A stretch of 51,391 nt of DNA from a virus: IMG/VR virus record IMGVR_UViG_3300001847_000262, positions 1 through 51,391 of that record; one strand, written 5' to 3'. Below are positions 38,121 through 45,353 of this stretch, piece by piece; the first letter of the stretch is position 1, and the number at the start of each line of letters is the position of its first letter. A program made the translations under genes and the position numbers. The notes under the pieces are model-generated. The model had not been told where the DNA came from and made no database searches. It saw nothing but the letters and a program-made list of their open reading frames with translations.

Positions 38121-39977
38121 TTACTTTATCTCACACCCATTAGGACCAGCGCATGCTAATTCTCCACTTAAATCTGTATTATCATCAATTTCTACAACTT
38201 TTGATAAATCTATATTCTTTAAATGTTTCATCATTTCCTCATATTGTTCTTTTGTACAATCTTCAAATGGAGCTTGAACATAGCTTCCTCCAAAATATGG
38301 AAGAACACTAAGTCCATTATATACATCTTTATTTTTCCACATCCATTCTCCAATAACTTCCCATTCATCAGGTTTAATAGAAACTGTAGCACTAACATTA
38401 TTAGTATTATTACCTTTTCTATGTCCTGGTTTAACCCATTCATTACTAAATTTCTTAATTCTTTCTAATAAATCTAATGTATTTTCAGTACGAATAATAC
38501 TTCCTTCTGGTGCTTTTTGTGGAATAGAAATTACTGCTGTATCATGACTTCTTAACTTGTCATCTTCAATAAGTTCTGGATGATTAATATATAAATAAGT
38601 ATATAAATTATCATTCTTCATAATTCTAATTCTTCTAATATAATAATCATTATGCCAAGCGTGAATACCTGAACTTGTTCCTAAAACACAACTAGTTGTA
38701 CCTGCTGGTTTAATAGTTGTTGTTCTAGCAGCTTTATTAATTCCTATTTTATTAGCAATTAATTCATTTGTAACTTTTACTTGTTCTACAGCTAAATTTA
38801 AATCTAGCTTTGTAACAATATTACTAGCAATCCCTGTCATACCAACACCAATTAATGCATCTTTTTCAGTAGTTTTACGCCAAACAGGTCTCAAATAATG
38901 AAAATCTGTAAATCCTGCTTGTAATGTACCAAAAAATGATGCTATTAGACATCTTTTCATTAAATCTTCTTGAGATTCTATATCAGAAGCGTTGATTTCT
39001 GTCAAATTGCAAAATTGATAAGGTCTTAGCGAAATTTCGCAACATGGATTTGTACCTAAATTAGCATCATTTGTAAAATACATACCAGGCTCTCCAGAAC
39101 CAGATAATTCTATTTTATTCCATAATTCTTTAAATTCAGATTTCTTAATTCTATTTCTAACAATAACTGCTGAATTATTACTACGTCCTCTTTGTTCATT
39201 ACCTTCCCACCAATTACCAAATTTACATTCTAACATTTCCTTATCATCAAAGGAAAATAAAGAAATCATAGCACTTCTTCTAATACCACCTGCTAATACA
39301 GCATTAGCAATATGACATAACATATCATGACATTCTAAAGGAGATAATTTATCTCCATTTTGCTTACTGTCTAATATATTTTCTAATTGAGTTAAACAAA
39401 GTTTTAATACTCCTGGACCAGGAGCCTTACCACCAGCGGTCACTAATCTTGCTCCTTTATGTCTAATATCAGAATAATCAAATTTTGGCTTATAATGAGT
39501 TTTACCTAAGTATGATTTGAATAATACCTTTACAGCATCTGCCCATCCTTCTAAAGAATCTCCAATTAAGAATTTTCTTTCTTTTGTAGGTTTAATAATT
39601 TCAGGTAATTGTTCAACATGTTGAAATTGCACAGAATATCCCACACCTGTGCCTCCAAGTAGTAAAAACATTGTTTCACTAAAAGATTCAATAGAATCTA
39701 TTGGAAGATATGCACAATTATAAATTCTTGCATTATTCTTTTCTATAGCTCTACCTGCAAATTGCATAGCTCTCATACTTGGAAGTATTTTTTTATTTCT
39801 AACAAAAGACATATTAGAAATAATTTCTTCTTTTAATATAGGATATTTATCTATCATCATCTGTTGATATCTATCACAAATTTCTTCCCAAGTTTCACGT
39901 CTTTCCAACTCAGGTTTATACTTAGCATATTTATTAAAAATTGTAATTTTTGATAAAATCTCACTACTTAACTCCAT
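38121..39977 (-). CDS. nrdJ: Adenosylcobalamin-dependent ribonucleoside-triphosphate reductase (class II)
   Basis: The 618-residue protein reduces ribonucleotides to deoxyribonucleotides in one polypeptide with a B12 radical. Markers are ARIYNCAYLP near 82-91 (first redox Cys), LGGTGVGYSVQ, the radical-site NPCCEISL near 309-316, FCNLTEIN just after, and TIKPAGTTSCVLG. The C-terminal CAGPNGCEIK holds the swinging Cys pair that re-reduces the active site (spaced by five residues). No ATP-cone domain is present, and length is somewhat below the roughly 740 of the Lactobacillus enzyme. It removes dependence on oxygen, which fits an anaerobic gut host, but requires cobalamin from the cell. An HNH nuclease gene follows directly and copies its last codons. 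The start overlaps the next upstream gene by 14 bases. Confidence 0.9.
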   Translation of the reverse strand: MELSSEILSKITIFNKYAKYKPELERRETWEEICDRYQQMMIDKYPILKEEIISNMSFVRNKKILPSMRAMQFAGRAIEKNNARIYNCAYLPIDSIESFSETMFLLLGGTGVGYSVQFQHVEQLPEIIKPTKERKFLIGDSLEGWADAVKVLFKSYLGKTHYKPKFDYSDIRHKGARLVTAGGKAPGPGVLKLCLTQLENILDSKQNGDKLSPLECHDMLCHIANAVLAGGIRRSAMISLFSFDDKEMLECKFGNWWEGNEQRGRSNNSAVIVRNRIKKSEFKELWNKIELSGSGEPGMYFTNDANLGTNPCCEISLRPYQFCNLTEINASDIESQEDLMKRCLIASFFGTLQAGFTDFHYLRPVWRKTTEKDALIGVGMTGIASNIVTKLDLNLAVEQVKVTNELIANKIGINKAARTTTIKPAGTTSCVLGTSSGIHAWHNDYYIRRIRIMKNDNLYTYLYINHPELIEDDKLRSHDTAVISIPQKAPEGSIIRTENTLDLLERIKKFSNEWVKPGHRKGNNTNNVSATVSIKPDEWEVIGEWMWKNKDVYNGLSVLPYFGGSYVQAPFEDCTKEQYEEMMKHLKNIDLSKVVEIDDNTDLSGELACAGPNGCEIK

Positions 39978-40515
39978 ATAACTCTTCTATATTTTTAAAT
40001 CTTTCTTTCTCCATATCTGGTACACTAATTACCTCACCATTTGGTAAATCTTCTACTTTTATATCTAATTCCTCAGCTCTATATTCTCTAGCCTGTTTAT
40101 CAGGAAATACAGCATCTGCTACAGTGAGATATTTTCCGTTTCCCACTATTCTGGTATGAGTTTCTACTATTTGTCCTTTTAATAAATTAGATAATTTACT
40201 CCATCTCCCAATCTTGAAAAGATTAACATCTACTTCATATTTAGGAGGTATTTTCATAAATATTACATACTCATCGTCATATACTTCATCATATAAATAA
40301 TATTTATTATATTTTAAATCTAAAATAACATCACATTCATTATCTTTATCAAACACTATAGCTATATTAGTATCATTATCTGTCAAATAAGAACTAATAA
40401 AATTACTAGGAGTATTCTTTTTTCCACCAATACCAAATATTGGAAGAAGAAATAATGTAGTATATGTTATTTTCAGATTATTTTCTTTTATATATTCTCT
40501 TCTTCTATTTCCCAC
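39964..40515 (-). CDS. Conserved-looking phage protein, unknown
   Basis: The 183-residue protein opens with a basic segment (MGNRRREYIKEN), then YTTLFLLPIFGIGGKK. A centre rich in Asp and Tyr follows, and it ends DMEKERFKNIEELYGVK. A segment near 100-150 (LLKGQIVETHTRIVGNGKYLTVADAVFPDKQARE) looks folded. There is no membrane segment or metal-binding pattern. It overlaps the FEN-type nuclease gene by 28 bases and the reductase gene by 14, so it is translated with them. The company suggests a role in replication or dNTP supply; nothing more can be said. Confidence 0.6.
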   Translation of the reverse strand: MGNRRREYIKENNLKITYTTLFLLPIFGIGGKKNTPSNFISSYLTDNDTNIAIVFDKDNECDVILDLKYNKYYLYDEVYDDEYVIFMKIPPKYEVDVNLFKIGRWSKLSNLLKGQIVETHTRIVGNGKYLTVADAVFPDKQAREYRAEELDIKVEDLPNGEVISVPDMEKERFKNIEELYGVK

Positions 40516-41225
40516 ACATCTTTTTGTTTATATTCTATTAATTTAGGAATTTCAAATCCGTCTAATTCATTTAATATATATAAACATTTATAATTTTTAT
40601 AGAATTCCTCTATTCCTTTATATTCACCAAAATAAGCAATATATTCATTAAATATACTATTTCTTAAAGAATTATCTTTAGGTAATATAGTATTATTAAA
40701 ATATGATTCACCTTTTCCTGGTATACCTTTAATATTATCGGCAGTATCACCAGTACACATACTACGCCAAAAATATATTTCTTCTTCTTCTTTAGTTGTA
40801 TTAGTAATAGTCCAAAGTCTATAATTTAAACAAATTCCTTCTAAATTAATCATATCTTTATCAGGACTAGCTATAATACAATTTTCTGTATTTTTTTGTA
40901 TAATTCTTACAACATCATCTGCTTCTAATCCTGGATAACTAAAAGCATTATATTTTTTAATTAGATAACTTTGTATCTCTGTAAAATACATTGGTTTTTC
41001 TAATTTCTTCCTATGTTGTTTATATTCAGGATATATATTATATCTAAAACATCTACTAGTTGTTAAGACACATAGATATTTATCAGCTTTAGATTTTAAT
41101 AATATATTTCCTATTATAGAATCCACTTGTTTCTTACAAGTTTTAAGAGTTTTTTTCTCTCTTTTTTTAGAAGCACAAGCAATATATACAATAGAATCTG
41201 CGTCTATTATTACACTACATGCCAT
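40488..41225 (-). CDS. 5'-3' exonuclease / flap endonuclease (FEN family)
   Basis: The 245-residue protein carries the PIN/FEN acidic motifs in order: SVIIDADSIVYIA near 4-16, YKQHRKK near 68-74, GLEADDVV near 98-105, ASPDKDM near 119-125 and TGDTADNIKGIPGKG near 158-172. The last is the helix-hairpin-helix DNA-binding element with its metal-binding Asp pair. This is the phage 5' nuclease (as T5 D15 or T4 RNase H) that removes RNA primers and flaps. It lies in the replication block, overlapping an upstream small gene by 11 bases. Family call is firm. Confidence 0.87.
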   Translation of the reverse strand: MACSVIIDADSIVYIACASKKREKKTLKTCKKQVDSIIGNILLKSKADKYLCVLTTSRCFRYNIYPEYKQHRKKLEKPMYFTEIQSYLIKKYNAFSYPGLEADDVVRIIQKNTENCIIASPDKDMINLEGICLNYRLWTITNTTKEEEEIYFWRSMCTGDTADNIKGIPGKGESYFNNTILPKDNSLRNSIFNEYIAYFGEYKGIEEFYKNYKCLYILNELDGFEIPKLIEYKQKDVWEIEEENI

Positions 41226-41439
41226 CTGGTAGAATTATTTTAGATTGATTATTCAGTATTTTTACAATACCGTTGGCAACTCCCCTTGGATTTTCTAAAT
41301 AATCTGGAATATTAGCTATAATTCTAGTACCTTTAGCTATTGAATATTCATTATTTCTAGGAATATCTATAGATTTTCCATTTCTAATGTGATATTTCAC
41401 CATCTCTGGATGTCTTATCACTTTGTATAGATTTTTCAT
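41215..41439 (-). CDS. Small protein of unknown function overlapping the HNH gene
   Basis: The frame ends at 41215, overlapping the FEN gene start by 11 bases. I place the start at an ATG at 41439 (MKNLYKVIRHPEM, 74 residues), or possibly 41403 (MVKYHIRNGKSIDIP, 62 residues). A longer version from 41517 would run deep through the HNH gene in another frame and is unlikely. The product has IPRNNEYSIAKGTRIIANIP and ends IILPDGM, resembling a small beta-rich fold. No family is recognised. It is tightly packed between nuclease genes. Confidence 0.5.
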   Translation of the reverse strand: MKNLYKVIRHPEMVKYHIRNGKSIDIPRNNEYSIAKGTRIIANIPDYLENPRGVANGIVKILNNQSKIILPDGM

Positions 41440-41836
41440 TATCTTTTGGTTTTCTATTAAGCCTTTCCAAAGCTGTTTTATTATCATGGCAAATATTACA
41501 AACACATTGTAATCCATCTACTTCACAAAATAAATTTTTACAAAATTCAGGTAAATCCTCAAATTTAGTAAGTGTTCCTACTGGAATTATGTGATCAATA
41601 GATACTTCTTTATCTGGAAAGTAATTTCCGCAAAGATTACAAAGATATTCATATTTTTGTCTTTTATTTAGACCTTTATAAGGTCTTCTTGATTTTATTC
41701 TACATTGATTAATTGGAGGCCACCAACGCGACAATTCTCTTAATTTACTTCTAATTAAACTAAAAAATTGTGCATTAGTGTACATCCCTCCTCCAAATGG
41801 TCTTTCAACTTCTTTTTTCTTTCTTTCTTTTTTCAA
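41384..41836 (-). CDS. HNH endonuclease
   Basis: The 150-residue protein has RPFGGGMYTNAQFFSLIRS followed by RELSRWWPPINQCR, then a zinc-binding CNLCGNYF, the active-site VSIDHIIPVGT and a closing CNICHDNKTALE. This is a common phage HNH type in which D-H-I supplies the first catalytic His and C-x-x-C-H closes the metal site. It may be a homing nuclease or a DNA-processing enzyme. It overlaps the gene upstream by 32 bases and the small gene downstream, so it is embedded in the operon instead of sitting in a separable insertion. The Lys-rich start (MKKERKKKE) lies inside that overlap. Confidence 0.8.
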   Translation of the reverse strand: MKKERKKKEVERPFGGGMYTNAQFFSLIRSKLRELSRWWPPINQCRIKSRRPYKGLNKRQKYEYLCNLCGNYFPDKEVSIDHIIPVGTLTKFEDLPEFCKNLFCEVDGLQCVCNICHDNKTALERLNRKPKDNEKSIQSDKTSRDGEISH

Positions 41837-42248
41837 GTTTTATTCTTTTTAAAAAATATTTCTTATATTCTTCATTTAAATCCAAAGAATTTTCATCAAA
41901 ATATTTTAAAATATTTTCAATATGAGAAATATCTAAATCTTTTAATAATATCCACTTAGTTTTTCTAAGTTTTTTACCTTTTTCATCATAATTATTTCCC
42001 CAAAAATGAATTTCTTCAAATTTAAGTATTTCTTCCATTATTAAAAAATCAACTTCTTCCACTATCCAGTACCAACCATCACTTATCATATTTAAATTTA
42101 TAAGAGCTTGTGTAAGTCTTAAATCTGGATTGTTAGTCCAATATAGTTTTAATTGTTTTTTATTAATTTTTTCATAATCGATATTAAAACTATATAAAAA
42201 TTTATCTAAATGTTTTAATACAATTGGTATTCTTTTAGGATCTCTCAT
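41805..42248 (-). CDS. Small phage protein with RDPKRI / PDLRL pattern, unknown
   Basis: The 147-residue protein begins MRDPKRIPIVLKHLDKFL and has YWTNNPDLRLTQALINL, a combination common in small phage proteins near replication genes (R-D-P-x-R-I ... N-P-D-L-R-L-x-Q). The C-terminus is very Lys/Glu-rich (KRIKLEKRKKEKRS). Its ATG overlaps the TGA of the 47-residue gene upstream (ATGA). No activity can be assigned. The start at 42248 is fixed by the overlap and by the typical MRDP opening. Confidence 0.65.
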   Translation of the reverse strand: MRDPKRIPIVLKHLDKFLYSFNIDYEKINKKQLKLYWTNNPDLRLTQALINLNMISDGWYWIVEEVDFLIMEEILKFEEIHFWGNNYDEKGKKLRKTKWILLKDLDISHIENILKYFDENSLDLNEEYKKYFLKRIKLEKRKKEKRS

Positions 42249-42388
42249 TTCTTTTGTTCTTTTACAACATAAACACCTGATGTATCTGTTGTTATTACTT
42301 GTCCTTTTTTAATTTCAGGAGATATGATTTCATTTATGAATTTCTCATAATCAACTCCTGATTCAAATATTAATGTAATCTGATTCAT
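42245..42388 (-). CDS. 47-residue protein, unknown
   Basis: A 47-codon frame fills the space between the glucosaminidase-like gene and the RDPKRI gene exactly. Its ATG (42388-42386) overlaps the upstream TGA (ATGA), and its own TGA overlaps the next ATG (ATGA). The product reads MNQITLIFESGVDYEKF near the start and VYVVKEQKK at the end, a plausible small alpha/beta protein. The double ATGA coupling is strong evidence that it is real, although it falls below usual size cut-offs. Confidence 0.65.
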   Translation of the reverse strand: MNQITLIFESGVDYEKFINEIISPEIKKGQVITTDTSGVYVVKEQKK

Positions 42389-42804
42389 ATTTTAATTTGC
42401 TTTAATTTACTTATATAATTTTTATCCGTAAAATAATGAATTCTTTTTAAGAAATCTAAATAATTCTCTTTAAAATTCCAATGTTTCATTTCCCATTCAT
42501 GATAATAATGAATACATTCCTTATAAGATTTAAAACTAATTATTTTACCATTTAACATGAATCCAAATAGATTATGTTGTTTAATACAAGCTGATGATTT
42601 CCACCAACCCGTTTCTAATATTCCTATTCTTAGTACTACTTCTGGAAAATATATATTTTGTGATATTAATTCTTCTTTAATGCATTGAGTTGTTAATTCA
42701 CAATCTTTATCTTCTTTAAAAGCAAATAAAGTTAATAATCCCCATAACATAAACATACATAACACTAATGCTAAGAGAAATTCTACAATTTTACCTAATT
42801 TCAT
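42385..42804 (-). CDS. Membrane-anchored glucosaminidase-type peptidoglycan hydrolase
   Basis: The 139-residue protein has a membrane segment at about residues 7-29 (EFLLALVLCMFMLWGLLTLF) and then a domain with VVLRIGILETGWWKSSACI followed by QHNLFGFM. This matches the L/I-x-E-T-G-W-x-x-S ... N-L-F-G pattern of GH73-type N-acetylglucosaminidases, with the Glu as catalytic acid. The membrane anchor would place it on the periplasmic face, where it could open the wall locally. It is separate from the plus-strand lysis cassette and is expressed with the replication genes, so a role early in infection is possible. A defence-related role cannot be excluded. Confidence 0.7.
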   Translation of the reverse strand: MKLGKIVEFLLALVLCMFMLWGLLTLFAFKEDKDCELTTQCIKEELISQNIYFPEVVLRIGILETGWWKSSACIKQHNLFGFMLNGKIISFKSYKECIHYYHEWEMKHWNFKENYLDFLKRIHYFTDKNYISKLKQIKI

Positions 42805-42873
42805 AATTTTTTATTATATTTTCTTTATTTTTCATTTATTTTCAAAATCATTTTAATATATTAATAGTATTAT

Positions 42874-43902
42874 TTAATTCTGTATTAAACATTTTATTTT
42901 ATTATTAATTATTATTTTAGCATCTTCTAAACTATTATTTACTAAATAATCACTTAAATCCTTAGCATCATCTATATAAAAATAATCAAGATTATATTTT
43001 CTCACCAGACTATTAGTAGATTTAATTCCTTGTTCATCATTATCATAATTCACAATTATTTTATTAAATCTCTTATATAATTTATTAAGAAATTCATACT
43101 CTAATTTATTAGCTTCTCCTTGCAAACTAATTGCTGGATAACCAATTAAATTATAACACATACAATCTTTTAGAGATTTAGTTAATATTAAGATATCTCC
43201 AAGCCAAGGTAATTGATCATATCCTTCTATATCATCAGAACTCCCTCCACTGAATAGCCATTTATATTTTTTATCAGCTAAAGGAAAGTATATTTTATAA
43301 GAAATCTCTCCTCCTGGTTTTATAAATTTATAAGCATATATTGGATTACTTTCTTTATAAGAGAATTCAATAGGAAATTCTCTATTTTTCGTATAAAGAA
43401 ATACTTTTTGACAAGGAACCACATTATATTGATTTAATAAATCAAGTGTGATGTAATATTTTCCCCAATAATTATTATCAATTAAATTCCATTCTCTAGG
43501 AGAAATATGAATTATTGCTTTATTATGTTTAATTAAGCCATCAGAGACATTTTCCATTCCTAATGGATATTGTCCCTTCAAATCAGCATAAGATACTTTA
43601 AAAAGCTTAAAATCACATGAAATTATATTCAATGCTTCTTTGAATAAAACATTATATTTTTTCATAACATATTCTATAGAAGAATAATGCTCTCCTGAAC
43701 CAAAATCTTTATATGCTAATCTATTATTAGATTTAATATAAATATAACAACTAGGATTTCTATCTTTCCTTAATTCTGAACAAAATTTTTTATTGATTTC
43801 TTGAAAATTAGAACAATATTTTCTAAATATGTCTTCATCAGATATATATTTTTCTATAAATTCTAAATTTATAATTGGATGTATATTATCCGCATTAAAC
43901 AT
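42874..43902 (-). CDS. DnaG-type primase with a divergent TOPRIM domain
   Basis: The 342-residue protein has an N-terminal part with FCSELRKDRNPSCYIY and LAYKDFGSGEHYSSIEYVMK, the CHC2-like primase opening with a degenerate zinc site. The TOPRIM core follows: DILILTKSLKDCMCY, AISLQGE, and KIIVNYDNDEQGIKS with its D-x-D. The usual catalytic Glu of TOPRIM (E-G-x-x-D) reads K-S-L-K-D here, a change seen in some phage primases. It would make RNA primers for the phage polymerase and probably works with the DnaB-type helicase encoded about 1.5 kb upstream. The 142-base gap before it carries the second structured RNA element. Confidence 0.82.
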   Translation of the reverse strand: MFNADNIHPIINLEFIEKYISDEDIFRKYCSNFQEINKKFCSELRKDRNPSCYIYIKSNNRLAYKDFGSGEHYSSIEYVMKKYNVLFKEALNIISCDFKLFKVSYADLKGQYPLGMENVSDGLIKHNKAIIHISPREWNLIDNNYWGKYYITLDLLNQYNVVPCQKVFLYTKNREFPIEFSYKESNPIYAYKFIKPGGEISYKIYFPLADKKYKWLFSGGSSDDIEGYDQLPWLGDILILTKSLKDCMCYNLIGYPAISLQGEANKLEYEFLNKLYKRFNKIIVNYDNDEQGIKSTNSLVRKYNLDYFYIDDAKDLSDYLVNNSLEDAKIIINNKIKCLIQN

Positions 43903-43917
43903 GTTAATATTATTAAA

Positions 43918-44031
43918 AATAATAGGCTTGACGATCTTTCATTGTTTATCTCCTAGTAGGGCAATTATACAACTCACACTTAGCTTATTCCTGATACGTT
44001 GGTTAAACCAACGCGAAAAGCACCTATTATT
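43918..44031 (-). ncRNA. Structured intergenic RNA element 2, leader of the primase gene
   Basis: The gap between the SSB-like and primase genes is closed by a perfect nine-base helix on the minus strand: AATAATAGG (44031-44023) with CCTATTATT (43926-43918), the latter running into a T-rich stretch. Inside are a perfect seven-base hairpin CGTTGGT-TAA-ACCAACG (44013-43997) framed by GCTT/AAGC, the segment AGCTAAGTGTGAG shared with element 1, and CTAGGAGATAAACAATG. That last piece looks like a Shine-Dalgarno sequence and start for a nine-codon frame (MKDRQAYYF) ending just before the primase. No known RNA family was recognised; a riboswitch-like leader or small RNA is the best guess. Confidence 0.5.
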
Positions 44032-44044
44032 TAATTACTTATAA

Positions 44045-44605
44045 TTAGAATGGAAGATCACTACCTTCAGCTCCATTAGGTTCTACTTTAGGTACCACAT
44101 TCACTTTCTCATTATAATATTTGTTATTCTCATCCCAAACAAGAATATTACTACCAAAAGGAGCTGTAGAATATAATTCTGTTACTCGTCCAATAGTTCC
44201 ATCTTGTTTAATGTATTCTTTAGAACTAAACAAAGCTTCAATGGATTTATTACACACCATTGATTTTTTAAGTTGAGCTACTAAATTAACAAGTGTATCT
44301 GCTTTTAAACAAGCATTTTGTTGTTCTACTGTATATCCAAAAGACATTAAAATACCTTTTAGAAATTTAGCACTTACTTTCCAAGCACTTGTTTGTTTCC
44401 CTTCTTTTACTTCTGTATTAAGATACAATTTCCTACTAACAGATTTTTGTCCTTTAGAATTAATTGTATGTAATTGAATACAAGGACTTCCATTTGGCAC
44501 ATCTTGTATTACAACATCTGTAATTTTTACATCTTTCTCAACACCTGGCTGTTGGTAATTTCCAACTTTTTTAACCTCAATATCAGAGGCATCAAACATT
44601 CCCAT
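44045..44605 (-). CDS. ssb: Single-stranded DNA-binding protein-like
   Basis: The 186-residue protein has a beta-rich core (VKITDVVIQDVPNGSPCIQL ... RKLYLNTEV) and a long polar tail ending GAEGSDLPF. The final D-L-P-F imitates the D-x-P-F tip of bacterial SSB used to recruit partner proteins. It is followed downstream by the primase and preceded by a P-loop ATPase and the replicative helicase, an arrangement typical of phage replication modules. It opens MGMFDASDIEVKK. Core residues do not match E. coli SSB closely, so this is a divergent phage family. The start follows the TAATAAAATAT leader. Confidence 0.72.
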   Translation of the reverse strand: MGMFDASDIEVKKVGNYQQPGVEKDVKITDVVIQDVPNGSPCIQLHTINSKGQKSVSRKLYLNTEVKEGKQTSAWKVSAKFLKGILMSFGYTVEQQNACLKADTLVNLVAQLKKSMVCNKSIEALFSSKEYIKQDGTIGRVTELYSTAPFGSNILVWDENNKYYNEKVNVVPKVEPNGAEGSDLPF

Positions 44606-44628
44606 ATATTTTATTATTTATTATTTTA

Positions 44629-45348
44629 TTAATTAATTTTAGTAGTTTCTGGTACTACTTCACCAATATTGTAAGCATCTATACATTCACTCACAAATCC
44701 TAAATCATTTGGAATTTCTAATGTGTTAAACATTCCTACAGGTGATTTAGCAGGATATTGTCCATCATTATTAGTTACAAATGTATAGTTCATTTTATTA
44801 TCTGCACCTTTACTTACATTAGTATAAAGAATCACTGAAAATAATCCTTCTAATGAAATATAATCATCTACCATTTTACCAGCAGTTTTCATTTTCATAC
44901 TTCCAGATGAACTAACTTCTGGGTGCCATAGAAAATATATTTTTAAATCTGGTCTACAAGTTCTAGAAGCTTCTAGAATTTTAGCCATATTTACTCCCAA
45001 ATCAGCAAATTTATTATATCCTGGCTCTTTCGCTCTTCGCATAAACTCGAATGCCATAATAAATTGACTATCATCTACAACAATATTAGTAATATCTGTA
45101 CGGCTTGTAGAGATATACTCAATTGATTTAGCTATTGTAGAAGCATCTGATGCTTCTAGATAGTTTCCTTTCTCACTAATCTTACCTTTATAAAGATTTC
45201 TCCATCCTTTAAATGGTAGATCTTTATTAGCAACATTAATAATAACAGTGGTCTTAGGATCAAGTCCTTGGATATTTAATTCTGGTATCCTACCATAGCT
45301 AGTTGATTTTCCTGTTCCACTAGCTCCAACAATTGCAATTGCACTCAC
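44629..45348 (-). CDS. Sak4-like RecA-fold ATPase
   Basis: The start is a GTG at 45348-45346 (residues MSAIAIVGASGTGKS). The Walker A GASGTGKST is at residues 8-16, and a Walker B-like NIVVDDSQF lies near 92-100, followed by FLWHPEVSSSGS. The 239-residue length, the P-loop at the very N-terminus and the neighbouring SSB-like gene match the Sak4/AAA_24 phage family of short RecA-fold proteins. These promote single-strand annealing with their cognate SSB. It begins five bases after the helicase stop. A packaging or helicase-loader ATPase is less likely. Confidence 0.72.
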   Translation of the reverse strand: MSAIAIVGASGTGKSTSYGRIPELNIQGLDPKTTVIINVANKDLPFKGWRNLYKGKISEKGNYLEASDASTIAKSIEYISTSRTDITNIVVDDSQFIMAFEFMRRAKEPGYNKFADLGVNMAKILEASRTCRPDLKIYFLWHPEVSSSGSMKMKTAGKMVDDYISLEGLFSVILYTNVSKGADNKMNYTFVTNNDGQYPAKSPVGMFNTLEIPNDLGFVSECIDAYNIGEVVPETTKIN

Positions 45349-45353
45349 TACTC

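Noticed and set aside
41440-41517. Longer N-terminus (ATG 41517) for the small gene next to the FEN nuclease
   Set aside because: It would run 134 bases inside the HNH gene in another frame; internal starts at 41439 or 41403 are more reasonable.
43785-43810. A minus-strand match to TCAATAAAA inside the primase gene
   Set aside because: It lies in coding sequence, lacks the TATATT box at the right distance, and is expected by chance in AT-rich DNA.
43918-44031. Hammerhead-like ribozyme on the plus strand (CTGATA, hairpin, CGAAA inside a closing helix)
   Set aside because: The core reads CTGA plus TA where C-U-G-A-N-G-A is required; the catalytic G is absent and the plus strand is antisense to the operon.
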